A DNA stretch of 41,308 nt from Lentisphaerota bacterium (GCA_015061775.1 SUVY01000019.1:1-41308); one strand, 5' to 3'. Positions 32,937 to 41,204 are shown, counted from the first letter of the stretch. Notes: generated by a model not told the origin, from the sequence alone. Numbers and translations: made by a program.

Positions 32937-34319
32937 ATGTCAAAAAATAAGATCGTCCGCGACCTCACTTCCGGAAATGTGACGTGGACTATGATAACGT
33001 TTGCGGCTCCGCTTTTTCTGTCGAGCCTGCTCCAGACAGTTTACAATGTGACAGACATGATAATCGTCGGACGCTTCGTCGGCAAAGAGGGTCTGGGAGC
33101 GGTATCCATCGGAACGGATATCCTGCACTTTCTCTGCTTTATCGCCATGGGATTTTCCAACGCCGGACAGGTGATCATATCCCAGCTTATCGGAGCAGGT
33201 ATGCACGCCAGAGTGAGACGCACAATAGGAACTCTTTTCACCTTCCTCGGAGCAGGAGCGATACTCATAAGTGTTTTCGGATTGATTTTTCTCGACAATA
33301 TGCTCGACTGGGTCAACACTCCTCCGGAAGCCCGGGCGTACACCCGCTCTTACCTCGGCATCTGTCTCGCCGGAATGATCTTTATCTACGGTTACAACAT
33401 CATAAGCGCGATCCTGCGCGGAATGGGCGACTCACGCCATCCATTCATCTTTGTCGCAGTATCGGTCGTAATAAACGTGATACTGGACATCCTCTTTGTC
33501 GTAAAATTCGGCTGGGCACTCTACGGAGTAGCTCTCGCAACTATCATAAGTCAGGCGGTGAGTTTCTTCTGGGCTCTCATCTTCCTGTACCGCAATCGCG
33601 TGCAGTTTGGATTCCACTTCACTCTTCAGGAGTTCGCCGTTTCCGCAGATGCCCTGAAACCGCTGATAAAACTGGGAATTCCCATGGTCATCCAGAGCGC
33701 GGCAATAACCTTTTCGATGCTCTTTGTCAACTCTTACATCAACACTTACGGAGTTGTCGCAACCGCCATGACCGGTATCGGAAACAAGCTCTCAAGCATC
33801 GTCAACATCGTCAACATCGCCCTCTCCGCCGCCGGAAGCACCATGATCGGTCAGTGTATCGGCGCCGAAAAATATGAGCGCGTTCCCAAGGTTCTCAAAG
33901 TCTCTTTTTCCATCAACGGAGCCATCGCCTTCGCCGCCGGAGTCGTTACAGTACTGTTTCCGCGCACTGTATTCGGAATTTTCACCACCGATGCTGATGT
34001 TTTAAAGATGTCCACAAGTTATATTCCCGTCCTGATGCTGCTTTTTGGCGGCGGCGCATTGCGTCCTCCCATGACCAGTCTCATCAACGGCTCAGGAAAT
34101 TTCAAACTCAATCTCGCAGTCGCCCTGCTCGACGGAGTGTTTATGAGAATATGTCTCTCCATGCTTCTCGGACTTGCAGTCGGCTACGGAGTTTACGGCT
34201 TCTGGTACGGTCATGCGCTCGCAGGTTTTACCCCTTTCGTCATCGGAGGAGTCTATTTCCTCTCAGGCAACTGGCGCACCAGAAAATACATTATCGGGAA
34301 AAACCAGCTTAAAAAATAA
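32937..34319 (+). CDS. MATE family efflux transporter (second)
   Basis: A 460-residue membrane protein with about 12 hydrophobic segments. The N-terminus has LTSGNVTWTMITFAAPLFLS and LQTVYNVTDMIIVGRFVG, typical of the NorM/DinF-like MATE group, and both halves show the internal repeat (later SSIVNIVNIALSAAGSTMIG). It is not a close copy of the divergent MATE gene: the N-terminal motifs differ and resemble another subgroup, so this looks like two separate acquisitions rather than a recent duplication. AGGA lies about 12 bases upstream of the ATG. Substrate unknown; expression is probably controlled at the 32872-32886 palindrome. Confidence 0.93.
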   Translation: MSKNKIVRDLTSGNVTWTMITFAAPLFLSSLLQTVYNVTDMIIVGRFVGKEGLGAVSIGTDILHFLCFIAMGFSNAGQVIISQLIGAGMHARVRRTIGTLFTFLGAGAILISVFGLIFLDNMLDWVNTPPEARAYTRSYLGICLAGMIFIYGYNIISAILRGMGDSRHPFIFVAVSVVINVILDILFVVKFGWALYGVALATIISQAVSFFWALIFLYRNRVQFGFHFTLQEFAVSADALKPLIKLGIPMVIQSAAITFSMLFVNSYINTYGVVATAMTGIGNKLSSIVNIVNIALSAAGSTMIGQCIGAEKYERVPKVLKVSFSINGAIAFAAGVVTVLFPRTVFGIFTTDADVLKMSTSYIPVLMLLFGGGALRPPMTSLINGSGNFKLNLAVALLDGVFMRICLSMLLGLAVGYGVYGFWYGHALAGFTPFVIGGVYFLSGNWRTRKYIIGKNQLKK

Positions 34320-34327
34320 CTCTCTGT

Positions 34328-34356
34328 TTGAAAATATCTCTCTATTGTGTTATAGT
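34328..34356 (+). promoter_or_regulatory. Promoter for the TPR-protein set
   Basis: TTGAAA (34328-34333) and TATAGT (34351-34356) are spaced by 17 bases, about 33 bases ahead of the first TPR gene, which has a GTGGAG ribosome-binding site. Confidence 0.55.
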
Positions 34357-34388
34357 AAGTCAGCAACATAACCAAGTGGAGTTATATC

Positions 34389-35258
34389 ATGAAGAAAATT
34401 TTTTATCTCTTTCTCGCCGCCGCGGTCGCTCTTCCGCTTGCCGGCGCCTCGCTCAATGAAGTCAACGCTCTCATCAAAGCAAAAAAATGGGCAGATGCTG
34501 AAAAATCATGCCGCGTTCTGATAAGTGAAACAAAGGGTGAACAGGTAAAATATATCGCCTATATGAAACTTATGATGGTCATGCGGAGACTGAATAAAAA
34601 CGCTGAACTCATCAAAGATGCAGATATATTTCTCGCGGATTGCAAAAACGATCTCCACGCCGCAAACCTGCTTATTTACAGAGGTATCGGAGAGCGTCAC
34701 ATCGGCAAACGCGCTGAGGCTTTCAAATCCTTCGAGCTCGCCATCGACAAGGCAAAAGACGGAAGCGCAGCCCGGGAAGCAGCTTATTACTGCATCGATG
34801 TTGCCTCTTCCTTGAGAAAATATGCTGAGGCTGATGCGATTTACCAGCGTGCCGCAAAATTCAAAGGTGCCGACTCCGACGCAAGACTGCATATCGCGGC
34901 TGCATACAACGCCATCTGCCTGAAAAAGTATGACGACGCCCTTGCCATGCTTGACAAGGTCGATGCCATTGAAAAGAAAACTGTTGTCCACGCCGAAAGC
35001 AGCTTGAGATATCGCGGCAACATCCTTGCTGCACAGAAGAAATATGAAGAAGCTATCTCCAGTTACGACAAGGCTCTCGCGCTGAAACTCGACGCATACT
35101 ATGAAGGAAGGCTTCTCTGGAACAAAGCCAAAGCCCTCGAAACTGTCGGCAAAAAATCAGAAGCTCTGGAAATATACAAAAAGTGTGCTGAATACAAAGA
35201 TAACGTATTCTTCAAACGCGACTCTCAAAATGCCGTCAAAAGACTGTCAGCAAAGTAA
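34389..35258 (+). CDS. Exported TPR-repeat protein (first of three)
   Basis: A 289-residue protein with a signal peptide (MKKIFYLFLAAAVALPLAGA, probable cleavage after AGA at about residue 21) followed by tetratricopeptide-like helical repeats, for example KKYEEAISSYDKALALKLDA near residue 217. TPR proteins act as scaffolds for protein-protein contacts; this one would be in the periplasm or on the outer membrane side. It is the first of three consecutive genes for exported TPR proteins and is the most divergent of them. Spacing to the next gene is 31 bases, fitting an operon. Confidence 0.87.
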   Translation: MKKIFYLFLAAAVALPLAGASLNEVNALIKAKKWADAEKSCRVLISETKGEQVKYIAYMKLMMVMRRLNKNAELIKDADIFLADCKNDLHAANLLIYRGIGERHIGKRAEAFKSFELAIDKAKDGSAAREAAYYCIDVASSLRKYAEADAIYQRAAKFKGADSDARLHIAAAYNAICLKKYDDALAMLDKVDAIEKKTVVHAESSLRYRGNILAAQKKYEEAISSYDKALALKLDAYYEGRLLWNKAKALETVGKKSEALEIYKKCAEYKDNVFFKRDSQNAVKRLSAK

Positions 35259-35289
35259 AACCCAAAACTTTCAACAAGGAGGATAAAAC

Positions 35290-36186
35290 ATGAAAAAAAT
35301 TGCCCTTGCCATCACAGCAACCATCTTCTCGCTGACGCTTTTCGCAGATGCCGCCCCGACCACAAAAGCCGGTTTTGCGCTTCTATCAAAAGGAAAACAC
35401 GCTGAAGCAGAAAAGATTTTCCGCGCCATCGCTTCCCGTGAATCAAAGCTTGATAAATATGCCGGAACTCACGGACTTATGTTCGCGCTCAGATATCAGA
35501 AAAAAAATGAAGAGGTCATAAAAGAGGCTGATGCCTGGCTCAAAGCAAATCCGGATGCCACTCCCCGCCAGAAAGCCTCACTTTATGTTTTCAAAGGCAA
35601 CGCGTTCCGCGATCTCCAAAAAGTTGACGAAGCCCTCGCCGTTTACCAGGCGGGTTTTGAATTCAAAGACATTCCCAACAGCATTGACTGTGCAAGAGAG
35701 TATGTTTCGCTTGCCGCCAACAGCCGGAAGTATGATCTTGCCCTCAAGATGTTTGAAGAGGCTTACAAAGAGCCCGCTTCCAAGAAAAGTATCCCGTTCC
35801 TGATAAACTGTGCAAATTTGATGTGGAAAACCAACAAGGGTGATATCGGAATCAAACTGCTCACCGAAGCTGAAAGCCTGAAACTTTCCAACTCCCAGAT
35901 GGAATCGCTCTACCGCCACAAGGGATATATTTACCGTGACTGCATCAAAAATCAGGAAGAGGCGGTCAAAGCTTTTGAAAAGGCACTCGCTGTTCCCGGA
36001 ATCAGGGACATCGATAAAGCCATCCTCTGGAACAACATCGGCAATGCTTACGAAAAAGATGACGACTACGAAAAAGCTGTCGAAGCCTACAAAAAAGTCG
36101 GAACCTTCAACGCCAAGGGCTGGTTTATCAAATCTGCTGAGAACTCAGCCAAACGCCTGCAGAAGAAAATCGATGCTGGCGAATAA
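35290..36186 (+). CDS. Exported TPR-repeat protein (second of three)
   Basis: A 298-residue protein with a signal peptide (MKKIALAITATIFSLTLFADA, cleavage expected after FADA) and TPR-like repeats throughout: GKHAEAEKIFRAIASRESKL, KVDEALAVYQAG, NQEEAVKAFEKALAVPGI and YEKAVEAYKKVG. A strong AAGGAGG site lies 9-10 bases before the ATG. It is a clear paralogue of the third gene: the last 38 residues are almost identical, both ending RLQKKIDAGE. The pair thus looks like a tandem duplication with recent gene conversion at the 3' end or strong constraint. Role unknown; probably a periplasmic scaffold. Confidence 0.88.
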   Translation: MKKIALAITATIFSLTLFADAAPTTKAGFALLSKGKHAEAEKIFRAIASRESKLDKYAGTHGLMFALRYQKKNEEVIKEADAWLKANPDATPRQKASLYVFKGNAFRDLQKVDEALAVYQAGFEFKDIPNSIDCAREYVSLAANSRKYDLALKMFEEAYKEPASKKSIPFLINCANLMWKTNKGDIGIKLLTEAESLKLSNSQMESLYRHKGYIYRDCIKNQEEAVKAFEKALAVPGIRDIDKAILWNNIGNAYEKDDDYEKAVEAYKKVGTFNAKGWFIKSAENSAKRLQKKIDAGE

Positions 36187-36216
36187 GAACTACAAATAAT
36201 ATAAGGATGATCCAAT

Positions 36217-37116
36217 ATGAAAAAACTCACTCTTTCGATCGTTGCAGCTCTCAGCGCAGTCACCGTGTTCGCTGACGCCGCCCCAACTATGAATGACGGT
36301 TGGGCACTTCTCAACAAAGGAAAACGTCCGGAGGCGGAAAAGGTGTTCCGCGCCATCGCCGCGAGAGAGTCTCTCGTGGATAGATATTCCGGAACCCTCG
36401 GCTTGATGTTCGCTCTCCGCCAGCAGAAGAAGAATGAAGAGGTCATCAAGGAAGTCGATTCCTGGATCGCCAAAACTCCGGACGCCACTCTCAATCAGAA
36501 AGCTTCTCTGTACCTTTTCAAAGGCAACGCGCTGCGCGATCTCAGAAAAGTAGATGAAGCACTCGCCGCTTACAAAACCGGTGCTGATCTGAAAAGCCCC
36601 AAGCACAACAGCTCCGACTGCGCCAAAGAGTATATCATGCTTGCCGCAAACGAAGGCAAATTTGAACTTGCAAAACAGATGTACGAGGAGACTTCCAAAA
36701 TGCCGGTTGCCATGAAGAATATCGGATTCCTCATCAACAGCGCGTGGCTCATGTGGAAGACCAATCAGCCGGAAATCGGACTCAAGCTGCTCGATGACGC
36801 AGAAAAGCTCAAACACCCCGCTTACCTCGACGAGAACATCTACCGCACCAGAGGATATATCTACCGCGACTGCACCAAAGACCAGGAAGAGGCGGTCAAA
36901 GCTTTTGAAAAGGCGCTCGCCGTTCCCGGACTCCAGAACTACCAGAAAGCTGTCCTCTGGAACAATATCGGTATGGCTTATGAAAGAGATGATGAGTTTG
37001 AAAAAGCTGTCGAAGCCTACAAGAAGGTCGGAACTTTCAACGCAAAGGGCTGGTTTATAAAATATGCCGAGAACGCAGCAAAACGCCTGCAGAAGAAAAT
37101 CGATGCCGGTGAGTAA
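36217..37116 (+). CDS. Exported TPR-repeat protein (third of three)
   Basis: A 299-residue paralogue of the preceding gene, with a signal peptide (MKKLTLSIVAALSAVTVFADA) and matching TPR blocks: GKRPEAEKVFRAIAARESLV, KVDEALAAYKTG, DQEEAVKAFEKALAVPGL and FEKAVEAYKKVG. It starts 30 bases after the second gene with an AAGGAT site. The SanA-like gene begins inside its last codons (ATG at 37103), so the two are translationally coupled. Role unknown; the conserved tandem arrangement suggests the proteins work on the same partner or under different conditions. Confidence 0.88.
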   Translation: MKKLTLSIVAALSAVTVFADAAPTMNDGWALLNKGKRPEAEKVFRAIAARESLVDRYSGTLGLMFALRQQKKNEEVIKEVDSWIAKTPDATLNQKASLYLFKGNALRDLRKVDEALAAYKTGADLKSPKHNSSDCAKEYIMLAANEGKFELAKQMYEETSKMPVAMKNIGFLINSAWLMWKTNQPEIGLKLLDDAEKLKHPAYLDENIYRTRGYIYRDCTKDQEEAVKAFEKALAVPGLQNYQKAVLWNNIGMAYERDDEFEKAVEAYKKVGTFNAKGWFIKYAENAAKRLQKKIDAGE

Positions 37117-37774
37117 GTTAAGTTTTAAAATCAGCAAAAAAGGAAAACGGCTCCTTATCGGGCTCGCCGTTTTCCTTTTTCTTTCGGTGACAGGAGCGGT
37201 GTCTTTTGCCGCCTATTGCAACCATGTTGTAATGAGCTGCAGCAAATACTGTTACCGCGATATCGAAAAGTTTCCGTTCCATGAGACTGCGCTGCTTCCC
37301 GGAGTGGCAAAAATAGCTCCCAGCGGACGCCTTAACCAGTATTTCAAGGGGCGCACCGAAGCCGCGGCAAAACTCTATCATGCAGGAAAAATAAAACACA
37401 TCCTGATATCCGGAGACAACAGCCGCAAAAACTACGATGAACCCACGGATATAAAAAATGAGCTGATATCGTTCGGAGTTCCCGAATCCGCCCTCACCCT
37501 CGATTATGCAGGATTCCGCACTCTGGACTCAGTCGTGCGGGCAAAAAACGTTTTCGGGAAAAGCCGCTACGCCATAATCACCCAGCCATTCCATGCCGAA
37601 CGCGCCGTCTATCTCGCCCGCGAACACGGAATCGAAGCCACAGCCTTCTATGCCGATGAACCGCTTCCGTATAAATATGTGCTGCGGCGCAACCGAAGAC
37701 GCGAAAAACTCGCCTGCATCAAAGCATGGCTAGATATAAATATCCTCCACAAGACTCCGAAGTTCGTCAAGTAA
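37103..37774 (+). CDS. SanA/DUF218 family membrane protein
   Basis: A 223-residue protein with one N-terminal membrane segment (about residues 17-37, LLIGLAVFLFLSVTGAVSFAA) and a periplasmic DUF218 domain. Family features seen are GRTEAAAKLYHAGKIKHILI, SGDN, a TLDSVVRAKNVFG block and ITQPFHAERAVYLAREHG. SanA-like proteins are linked to envelope barrier function and vancomycin tolerance in enterobacteria; the biochemical activity is unclear. The ATG at 37103 overlaps the end of the third TPR gene and is preferred over an upstream ATG at 37064, which would overlap it by 53 bases. It is the last gene of this set and is followed by repeat copy 3. Confidence 0.85.
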   Translation: MPVSKLSFKISKKGKRLLIGLAVFLFLSVTGAVSFAAYCNHVVMSCSKYCYRDIEKFPFHETALLPGVAKIAPSGRLNQYFKGRTEAAAKLYHAGKIKHILISGDNSRKNYDEPTDIKNELISFGVPESALTLDYAGFRTLDSVVRAKNVFGKSRYAIITQPFHAERAVYLAREHGIEATAFYADEPLPYKYVLRRNRRREKLACIKAWLDINILHKTPKFVK

Positions 37775-37789
37775 TGTGATGTTTGCTTG

Positions 37790-37899
37790 ATAAGGAGATG
37801 AGAATTGGGGGGAGAGCGAAAACTTCTTTTCACGTGAAAAGAAGTTTTCGCTCTCCCCCCAAGCCCCCCTCTCACTTTCAAGAAAAGCGGGATACTTTT
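37790..37899 (+). repeat. Palindromic intergenic repeat, copy 3
   Basis: A fully symmetric 58-base palindrome (37805-37862, 29 bp per arm, no loop, centre CACGTG) is followed by CTTTCAAGAAAAGCGGGATAC, shared with copies 1 and 2. The outer arm sequence differs from the other copies (GGGGGGAGAGCG instead of GGGGAAGGGG) on both sides at once. It lies between the convergent SanA-like and DUF2079-like genes. Confidence 0.85.
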
Positions 37900-37908
37900 G
37901 TCCTGCGT

Positions 37909-40125
37909 TTACATTGGAGCCTGCATACTTCTCAAGTCAACGACTGTGACCCGGCACATGGTGACATTTTCTGCCGGCGGATAGTTGACAACAAAGAAAA
38001 ATGTCTCTCCGGGGTCTGCAAGGTCGGCGGGAAATCTTCCATTTCCGAATGTTGTGAAGTGTTTGACTTTCTGTCCTGAGCCCAGCTGAAGCTCCACACG
38101 GAATCCGGCATCGCAGTCTCTCTTTTTCTGCAGTTGAACTCCAAAACGCAGCTGTCCGGGAGCGATCACAGCTCCGCGGATTTGAAGGTCGGAAGAAACT
38201 CCGGGGATCAACATTCCGCACCTGTTCCATTGCTGAGGTGACAATTTGAACAGCGGACGGACTTTTGCCAGCGGAGTTGACCTCCTGCGGAAAAGCTGCA
38301 CCGAACGCTCATCAATAAACTCCTGCAAAACCAAATCCCAGTTGGGAGAGAGAAGCAGTCTGCGGCTCAATTTGTCCTCAGGAAAGTAGAAGGATGTGGT
38401 GTTTTCAATCAGCACATGATCCTGCAGTTTGCTCTCTTCCACATCAAAATCAAAGAAAATCCGGTAATCCGGCAGAAGCATGGAAGCCAGACGCGCTCCA
38501 GAAGTAACAGCGGCTCCGCGGGGAATGATCGAACGGATCTTCTGTATCACAGGACGGGCATCCTCCCACAACGGAATATTTTCGGCAGCCTCATACCGTC
38601 TCTGGGGTTCGGAACACGGAAGTCCGGGAAGATGGACGAAATAAAACGATGAAATCACCACCGCTGCCGCAGTCGCGGCGAGAACTCCGGAACGGAAATC
38701 GGCATTTCCAAGTCCGCAGAAAATATATCTCAACCACTGCGGACACCCCTTCCTGCGGAGTTTTGCCGCTCCCGCCAGAGCCGCCACTATCAGCACGAGC
38801 ACCAGAGATATCTGGTAGTGACGCAGCACACTCTGCGTATCGTATCTGCGATCAACTGAAAGCATGACCAGCTCAGGAAGCAGCGGAAGCAGCAGCGGCC
38901 ACGCCTGGACTGCAAGCAGAATAAATGGAAGAAACAATGTCACCCAGAAAACAAAATTGTGCTGCGAAAACAATGAAGAGAAAAATACTCCGGGTTTCCG
39001 GATGGGAGAAAGGGCGATCTCTGCCATATCGTTCCCGAGGTGAGAAAAGTATTTGACGTGGACATAAGTGTTTCCGGCAGTGTCAAAAAGCGGCATAAAA
39101 ACTTTCAATGCGGCGAAAACATAGAGCAGAGATACGGCGAAAAGAGCTGCTCCGCTGCGGCGGTGTCCGCGGCAGAAGAGAACGACTCCGTAACCTGCGA
39201 AAATGACTCCGGAAGTCTCTCTCACTCCAAGCGAGAGGAGAAAGAGGATACCTGCAAGGATGTATCTCTTTTCAAGCGCGAGCCAGACCGTGCCAAGCAC
39301 CAGCGGAAACAGCATGAAAACCTCGTGGAAACCGTCGATGAGTGGCAAATTCATATTGGCGACTCCGGGAATGAAAAAGTACAGCACGGCAGCACCAAAT
39401 GCTTCGTTTACCGTACTTTTCAGCGAACGGGAAATAAGATAAACGAACAATGCTCCGGAACAGACCAACAGACTTCCCGTAAACAGGAAAAGCGGAACCG
39501 CCCCCGTTGCCACGACCGGCAGCAACAGTATGAGAGAGGGAGAGAACCTCACTCCGAGAAAACTTCCTCCGCACAAATTGAGGTGGAAGGGCTTTCCGTA
39601 AAAAAAGTTGTTGAGACATTCGTAAAAGTGTCCCCAGTCAAACCACGACATGCTCATCGTGTTCATGGAGCGCATCTGCTGCCAGAATCCGAGCGAGGCA
39701 AAGAGGAGAACGAGAACTCCCAAAATACCGAACGCCTTGCGGGGAGAAAGTTGAGGAATTTCCGCAAAACGGCACAGAGAGAAAGTTCGTCCAACACTCC
39801 ATGCGGTGAGAACAAGGATATAAAACAACATAAAGAAGTTTATATCCGTAAACCAGAGGAGTCCAATTCCGGCAAGCGGAAAATTAGCATAAAAGAACTC
39901 TTTGACGCTCCTTCCGGAGCGGCGCATAAGCTCAAAAGAGAGACAAGGTAACAGCAGCGCGATACCTGCGGCTGTCAGCAGGGAAGAATTTGTATATCCG
40001 GGGCTGTTGAGAACCTCCTGCTGCCGCAAATCAATAAAGAAGATATTAAAATATTTCAGCAGCGCGGGAAAAATAACTCCGGAAAAAAACAACGGAGCAA
40101 CATAATTTTTGATCTTTTCCGCCAT
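37909..40125 (-). CDS. Large DUF2079-like polytopic membrane protein
   Basis: A 738-residue protein with roughly 11-13 hydrophobic segments in the first 500 residues, then a soluble domain to the C-terminus. The segments MSWFDWGHFYECLNNFFYG, NLCGGSFLGVRFSPSLILLL and IDGFHEVFMLFPLVLGTVWL followed by LGVRETSGVIF fit the DUF2079 family, whose members have a GT-C glycosyltransferase-like layout. A role in transferring sugars from lipid carriers outside the membrane is plausible but unproven. The C-terminal 130 residues look like a beta-rich domain. No clear ribosome-binding site. It is convergent with the SanA-like gene across repeat copy 3. Confidence 0.8.
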   Translation of the reverse strand: MAEKIKNYVAPLFFSGVIFPALLKYFNIFFIDLRQQEVLNSPGYTNSSLLTAAGIALLLPCLSFELMRRSGRSVKEFFYANFPLAGIGLLWFTDINFFMLFYILVLTAWSVGRTFSLCRFAEIPQLSPRKAFGILGVLVLLFASLGFWQQMRSMNTMSMSWFDWGHFYECLNNFFYGKPFHLNLCGGSFLGVRFSPSLILLLPVVATGAVPLFLFTGSLLVCSGALFVYLISRSLKSTVNEAFGAAVLYFFIPGVANMNLPLIDGFHEVFMLFPLVLGTVWLALEKRYILAGILFLLSLGVRETSGVIFAGYGVVLFCRGHRRSGAALFAVSLLYVFAALKVFMPLFDTAGNTYVHVKYFSHLGNDMAEIALSPIRKPGVFFSSLFSQHNFVFWVTLFLPFILLAVQAWPLLLPLLPELVMLSVDRRYDTQSVLRHYQISLVLVLIVAALAGAAKLRRKGCPQWLRYIFCGLGNADFRSGVLAATAAAVVISSFYFVHLPGLPCSEPQRRYEAAENIPLWEDARPVIQKIRSIIPRGAAVTSGARLASMLLPDYRIFFDFDVEESKLQDHVLIENTTSFYFPEDKLSRRLLLSPNWDLVLQEFIDERSVQLFRRRSTPLAKVRPLFKLSPQQWNRCGMLIPGVSSDLQIRGAVIAPGQLRFGVQLQKKRDCDAGFRVELQLGSGQKVKHFTTFGNGRFPADLADPGETFFFVVNYPPAENVTMCRVTVVDLRSMQAPM

Positions 40126-40165
40126 TTAAAATCACTCTGTTCATTGTGTAAATCGCAATCTTACA

Positions 40166-40306
40166 TTATAAAATAATCTGCTTTACCTCAAAAGTAAAGC
40201 TCAATCCGGAAGTTTTACCGTATTTCTTCTTGTTCCAAAGGAGATCGCGCCCCTTCTCCAGCACCTGCCTCTTTCCGGGAAAAACGGAATACTTTATCAC
40301 ACTCAT
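40166..40306 (-). CDS. Possible 46-residue small protein upstream of the DUF2079-like gene
   Basis: A short frame from ATG at 40304-40306 to TAA at 40166-40168 gives a natural-looking basic peptide (MSVIKYSVFPGKRQVLEKGR, then DLLWNKKKYGKTSGLSFTFE and a short tail). It ends 40 bases before the DUF2079-like gene on the same strand. There is no ribosome-binding site, and the 3' end coincides with a TATAAT-like sequence (40165-40170) that might instead be the promoter of the next gene. It could be a small gene, a relic, or chance. Confidence 0.3.
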   Translation of the reverse strand: MSVIKYSVFPGKRQVLEKGRDLLWNKKKYGKTSGLSFTFEVKQIIL

Positions 40307-40389
40307 GCCAGTGATATTTCTGTAAAAATTTTTGTTTTTTTTGATTTTTTATCCTTACTCCTTTAACAAAATCTTAACAAATGACAGCA

Positions 40390-40457
40390 AAAAAGGTTAA
40401 TGAAACTCTGTTTTTTCACGAATAAACAGTAATTTTTGCCATTTCATTAACCTTTTT
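40390..40457. repeat. 68-base dyad with 16 bp arms
   Basis: A perfect 16 bp inverted repeat (AAAAAGGTTAATGAAA at 40390-40405 and its complement at 40442-40457) encloses 36 bases that contain a second short stem (CTGTTT/AAACAG). T/A tracts flank both sides, so it could terminate transcription in either direction, but no gene ends here; the neighbours are transcribed away. It may be a regulatory dyad or a tiny MITE-like element. Apart from the items listed, 40126-40798 holds nothing recognised. Confidence 0.5.
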
Positions 40458-40497
40458 CCGCCAATTATGTAAATACTGTTAACTCAATGTTTTACCC

Positions 40498-40527
40498 TTG
40501 CATTTCCTTCCTTGAAGGATATATTAT
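40498..40527 (+). promoter_or_regulatory. Promoter with internal palindrome for the candidate small RNA
   Basis: TTGCAT (40498-40503) is followed by TATATT (40520-40525) after 16 bases or TATTAT (40522-40527) after 18. The spacer is a 15-base palindrome TCCTTC-CTT-GAAGGA (40505-40519), which could be a repressor site. Confidence 0.45.
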
Positions 40528-40529
40528 AC

Positions 40530-40665
40530 ACAGAATGAAACGAAAGACGCCGACACGGTACGGCAGGCTGATTAAAAATTTGAGAGTGGAGTTCCATAAC
40601 CGTTTTGCGGTACGTGAATCCCCCCGTAAGCGGACTCAATTCCGTTATGGAACCACTCTTTTTTT
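40530..40665 (+). ncRNA. Candidate small RNA ending in an intrinsic terminator
   Basis: About 130 bases between a promoter-like sequence and a strong terminator stem: GAGTG(GA)GTTCCATAAC (40584-40600) pairs with GTTATGGAACCACTC (40644-40658), and seven Ts follow (40659-40665). A short inner stem (TACG/CGTA) lies in the loop. A basic reading frame also begins at ATG 40535 (MKRKTPTRYGRLIKNLR) but runs through the terminator, lacks a ribosome-binding site and degrades in quality, so an RNA is preferred. A relic of a small regulator gene is the alternative. Confidence 0.35.
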
Positions 40666-40798
40666 GAAACATCTCTTTCGGAATTTCCCTGGAAGAGATC
40701 AACATATTTGCAGAACAGCAAATGCAGTTGGCGAACATACTCAAAGTGCATCCCCCCCCTAATACACTTCATGTCAACGCATTTTCTGTTCTGCTTTT

Positions 40799-41026
40799 TT
40801 ATTTGGTGTTTTCCGGTTCTGGAGGAATTCCGGGGGTCGGGATCGGCACAGCTTTTTTCTCCGTTTTTTGAACATCGGTTTCAGGAAGCGAAGGAGGCTC
40901 AGGAGGAACTCCGCTTGTTACACAAGAGCGGACCACTTGACAAGATGCCACAGCAGTAACCAATACCGCAACTGAAACTCCGGCGCGCAGACACATCTTT
41001 ACCATATCAGATTTACTTTTGCTCAT
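40799..41026 (-). CDS. Small proline-rich lipoprotein
   Basis: A 75-residue protein. A basic start (MSKSKSDMVKMCLRAG) and hydrophobic stretch (VSVAVLVTAVAS) lead to a lipobox-like VASC with Cys29 as the likely lipidated residue. The mature part is short and rich in Pro and Glu (PPEPPSLPE, PTPGIPPEPE), probably unfolded. The start at 41026 has AGAGGT 7 bases upstream. It would be anchored to a membrane facing the periplasm or cell surface. Function unknown; similar short lipoproteins are often entericidin-like or spacers. It lies alone between the candidate small RNA and repeat copy 4. Confidence 0.7.
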   Translation of the reverse strand: MSKSKSDMVKMCLRAGVSVAVLVTAVASCQVVRSCVTSGVPPEPPSLPETDVQKTEKKAVPIPTPGIPPEPENTK

Positions 41027-41060
41027 TTTCTTACCTCTGAAAGTTATTTTTATTTAGCTT

Positions 41061-41200
41061 TGTTCCCGATATGGGGAGATGATGCGAAAGAAAGCGGGAA
41101 AACTTCTTTTCACGAGAAAAGAAGACGAACGTCGGCTTCGTTATTCTTTTCCCCTTGTCCCGCCATAGCCTTGGCGACGGCGGATCTCTCCCTTTCAAGA
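41061..41200 (+). repeat. Palindromic intergenic repeat, copy 4 (decayed)
   Basis: The conserved core GGGAAAACTTCTTTTC-ACGA-GAAAAGAAG is present (9 bp inner stem 41103-41111/41116-41124), but the right arm is interrupted by about 20 bases with their own small hairpin (ACGAA...TTCGT) before TTCTTTTCCCC resumes. The right flank CCCTTTCAAGA is joined directly to the terminator repeat at 41205. Unlike the other copies it is not 3' of a same-strand gene. Confidence 0.65.
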
Positions 41201-41204
41201 TATT

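Noticed and set aside
36190-37137. 315-codon minus-strand frame opposite the third TPR gene
   Set aside because: It is antisense to a gene with a signal peptide, TPR repeats and ribosome-binding site, and has no family features of its own.
40180-40200. Inverted repeat GCTTTAC-N7-GTAAAGC near a TATAAT-like sequence ahead of the DUF2079-like gene
   Set aside because: It overlaps the possible 46-residue frame, and the matching -35 has 15-16 base spacing; not firm enough to call an operator or promoter.
378-41200. The spaced palindromic repeats as a CRISPR array
   Set aside because: The copies are thousands of bases apart, each near a gene end, and there are no regular spacers or cas genes.
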